From DASXMX01 sp036794395 (GTDB lineage Bacteria; Planctomycetota; Phycisphaerae; Tepidisphaerales; Tepidisphaeraceae), in the NCBI GenBank assembly GCA_036794395.1, contig DAIRGS010000158.1, positions 1-16,647 on the forward strand: a stretch of 16,647 nt of DNA, in the 5' to 3' direction. The notes below the pieces were generated by a model. That model saw only the letters and a list, made by a program, of their open reading frames with translations, did not search any database and was not told the DNA's origin. The translations under genes were made by a program, and so were the position numbers. This document shows positions 14,743-16,647 of the stretch, piece after piece (positions within the stretch are counted from its first letter, which is position 1; each line of letters starts with the position of its first letter).

Positions 14743-16647
14743 ATGGATCGGGAACCATCCGCTTTCGCGCGCAAGGAAGTCGCACCGCTTCACCGCCGCC
14801 GTCCGGTTCGTGACGCGGCTTACAGTGTCGTCGAATTTCTCGAACGCCGCTGCCTGCTCTCCGCCGTACCAACCGACACGGCTTACATCTGGTCCCATCT
14901 GAAGCCCGCCGCCCGACACGATCTGGCCATCCTCGAATACAACAACCCGGGTTTCGAAGCCACTCTCGATGCGCAGTTGGCCGTCCTTGGCATCACCCCC
15001 GTTCCCGCTCAGCCCGGCACACTGCCCGACACCGGTACCGGCAGAGCCAAAAACCATCATCCCCATCACCACAAACTCAATCTCTTCCACGCCAAACCCC
15101 ATCGCCATCCTCACCGCAAGACCGGCCCCACCCCGCCCACCGTCACCAACGCCAATTACTATTACGACCAGGCCCTCCCCAACCAACTCGCATTCACTTT
15201 CGATCAGGATGTCACCGCCACCAGTTGGAACTCCGCCGTTACGGTGATCGATTTAAACACGGGAACCACCCTCGCCGCCAGCGGAACGTATTCCACCGCC
15301 CTCCACACCATCGTCTACGACCTCAACGCCTCAGCCGAGCTCTCCAACGCCAACTACGCCGCCATCCTGCACGGCTCCCAGATCACCGACACCACCAACT
15401 CACTCTCCCTCGTCGGCTCCGACTCAGTCCCCGGCCACGACTTCACCACCACCTTCTTCTTCCGCGCCTCCGACTTCACCCACAACCGCGCCACCGACAT
15501 CTTCGACCTCAACGCCCTCCTGCCCAACTACAACACCTCGGGCAAAACCTTCTCCCAGGGCGATACCAACTACGACGGCTCGGTCAACATCACCGACCTC
15601 AACGCGATGGTCCCCGACTACAACACCTCCCTCCCCCTCCTCGGCTCCGTCACCGCCACCCCCACCTCCTCCAACGGCAACACCCGCATGGAGATCGCCT
15701 GGGGCGCGCCGGCCGATGCCGCCGTCACCGAGTTCGACCTCTACCGCGATTCCACCCGCATTGCCTCCAACGTCACCGCCACCAGCTACCTCGATACCGG
15801 CCTCACCCCCGGAACCACCTACGCCTACTTAGTCGTCTCCAAAGACGCCGCCGGCGATAGCGCCTGGCCCAGCCCCGAACTGGTCACCACCACGCCGGCC
15901 ATCACCTCGCTCACCGTCTCGCCACCGTCGCTCTCAGCTCTAACCGTCGGTCAAACCCTCGCCTTCTCCACCCCCTTCAACGACACCGGCTCACTCACCA
16001 CCCACACCGCCAACATCGCCTGGGGCGATGGCGCCACCGGCACCGCCACCGTCGTCGAATCGTCCAACCATGGCACCCTCTCCGCCGCCCATGTCTACGA
16101 CAACTTCGGCGCTTTCTTCGGCACCATCACCGTCACCGATCCCAACGGCAGCGTCGCCACCGATCTGTTCGAAGTCGTCGTCCCCACCTTCTACAACACT
16201 TCCTCTGGCAACGGCTTCATCGTCGGCTCGCCTTACACCCTCACCCCCACCTTCTCCGATCCCGATGGCTCCACGCCTCTGTCGTACTACGTCTCCTGGG
16301 GCGATGGCTCAAGCGCCCAGACCTACGCCGGCTCGGCCACCGCGTTCACCCACGGCTTCACCTCCGCCGTCGGCTCACCCTACGACGCCACCGTCCAAGT
16401 CCTCGCCGCCGATGGAACCTTCACCGATTATCCGCAGATCGCTGAAGTGCCTCCCACGCTCTCCATCGCCGGCGCCTCGGGCATCACCGAAGGCTCCGCC
16501 TACGCCCTTACCGCTTCCATCACCGGCTCGTCCTCGGCCGATACCTACAGCTGGGAAATCTACTGGGGCGACGACTCGGCCCCCACCACGACCACCGCCG
16601 CCCCCGGCGTCTTTACCCACACCTATTCCGACACCGGAACCTACACC
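14743..16647 (+). CDS. Large secreted LEPR-type protein with His-rich linker, dockerin, FnIII and PKD domains (3' end outside window)
   Basis: The frame is open from the ATG at 14743 to the window edge: 635 codons with no stop. RBS AGGGGA (14731-14736) is six bases upstream. Residues 29-41 (VVEFLERRCLLSA) are a planctomycete LEPR-type motif with Arg for Pro, after a basic N-terminus. Residues 105-124 are His-rich (nine His in 20). An SbsA-type Ig-like domain spans about 130-245. A dockerin-like pair lies at about 247-296: the first loop is degenerate (SDFTHNRATD) and the second good (GDTNYDGSVN). A fibronectin type III domain (about 298-386) and PKD-like repeats with WGDG or WGDD turns (about 387-480, 481-575 and 576 to the edge) follow. 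The protein is a likely extracellular adhesin or structural protein; a catalytic domain could lie beyond the edge. Codon use is extremely rich in C-ending triplets (ACC, GCC, CTC). Confidence 0.92.
   Translation, partial: MDREPSAFARKEVAPLHRRRPVRDAAYSVVEFLERRCLLSAVPTDTAYIWSHLKPAARHDLAILEYNNPGFEATLDAQLAVLGITPVPAQPGTLPDTGTGRAKNHHPHHHKLNLFHAKPHRHPHRKTGPTPPTVTNANYYYDQALPNQLAFTFDQDVTATSWNSAVTVIDLNTGTTLAASGTYSTALHTIVYDLNASAELSNANYAAILHGSQITDTTNSLSLVGSDSVPGHDFTTTFFFRASDFTHNRATDIFDLNALLPNYNTSGKTFSQGDTNYDGSVNITDLNAMVPDYNTSLPLLGSVTATPTSSNGNTRMEIAWGAPADAAVTEFDLYRDSTRIASNVTATSYLDTGLTPGTTYAYLVVSKDAAGDSAWPSPELVTTTPAITSLTVSPPSLSALTVGQTLAFSTPFNDTGSLTTHTANIAWGDGATGTATVVESSNHGTLSAAHVYDNFGAFFGTITVTDPNGSVATDLFEVVVPTFYNTSSGNGFIVGSPYTLTPTFSDPDGSTPLSYYVSWGDGSSAQTYAGSATAFTHGFTSAVGSPYDATVQVLAADGTFTDYPQIAEVPPTLSIAGASGITEGSAYALTASITGSSSADTYSWEIYWGDDSAPTTTTAAPGVFTHTYSDTGTYT

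Noticed and set aside
15225..15860. Arg/His/Pro/Leu-rich plus-strand open frame of 211 codons
   Set aside because: It lies out of frame inside the LEPR-type gene, and its simple composition is the shifted reading of ACC/GCC-rich codons.
1..16647. CRISPR array, tRNA, rRNA, insertion sequence or prophage
   Set aside because: No regularly spaced direct repeats, cloverleaf-like segments, transposase or integrase motifs, or terminal inverted repeats were seen on either strand.

Overview
The window looks like chromosomal DNA from a planctomycete, most likely class Phycisphaerae. The evidence is as follows. Two large secreted proteins carry variants of the planctomycete N-terminal LEPR-type motif (LEQRILFS and LERRCLLS). 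Both also carry dockerin type I modules in the arrangement common in Phycisphaerae. A small membrane protein ends in the CxxCGYDLRAT...RCPECG zinc ribbon that recurs in this lineage. The DNA is GC-rich. I see no IS element, phage gene, tRNA, rRNA or CRISPR array.

Layout. 1-112: tail of a gene encoding a C2H2-like zinc-binding motif. 190-1272: a TIGR03032-type predicted beta-propeller protein. 1396-4122: secreted protein with two Ig-like domains, seven FG-GAP/VCBS blades, a pre-dockerin module and a dockerin. 4327-4965: zinc-ribbon membrane protein. 5007-6677: L-aspartate oxidase NadB, followed closely by a SAM methyltransferase (6710-7621) and a small conserved cysteine-patterned protein (7760-8041). 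A strong hairpin at 8073-8100 then ends this strand and also the convergent one. On the minus strand are lysA (10466-11752), a DUF3311 small membrane protein (10110-10355) and a sodium:solute symporter (8150-10027). The 369-base gap 11753-12121 separates lysA from a divergent MscS-type channel fused to a cyclic-nucleotide-binding domain (12122-13669). An aldo/keto reductase homologue follows (13809-14663). It has lost most catalytic residues and its C-terminal third. Last is a second large LEPR-type secreted protein, whose reading frame runs off the end of the window (14743-16647).

How the genes fit together. NadB and LysA are housekeeping enzymes (NAD and lysine/peptidoglycan synthesis). The DUF3311-symporter pair is a known two-gene transport arrangement, with substrate unknown. 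The two LEPR/dockerin proteins are exported, multi-domain surface or extracellular proteins. The channel with a nucleotide sensor is a candidate ligand-modulated mechanosensitive channel. I did not find one coherent new multi-gene system. The most unusual items are the aldo/keto reductase pseudoenzyme whose stop codon lies in a strong promoter for the next gene, the channel-sensor fusion, the His-rich dockerin protein, and the symporter with an extra soluble insert.
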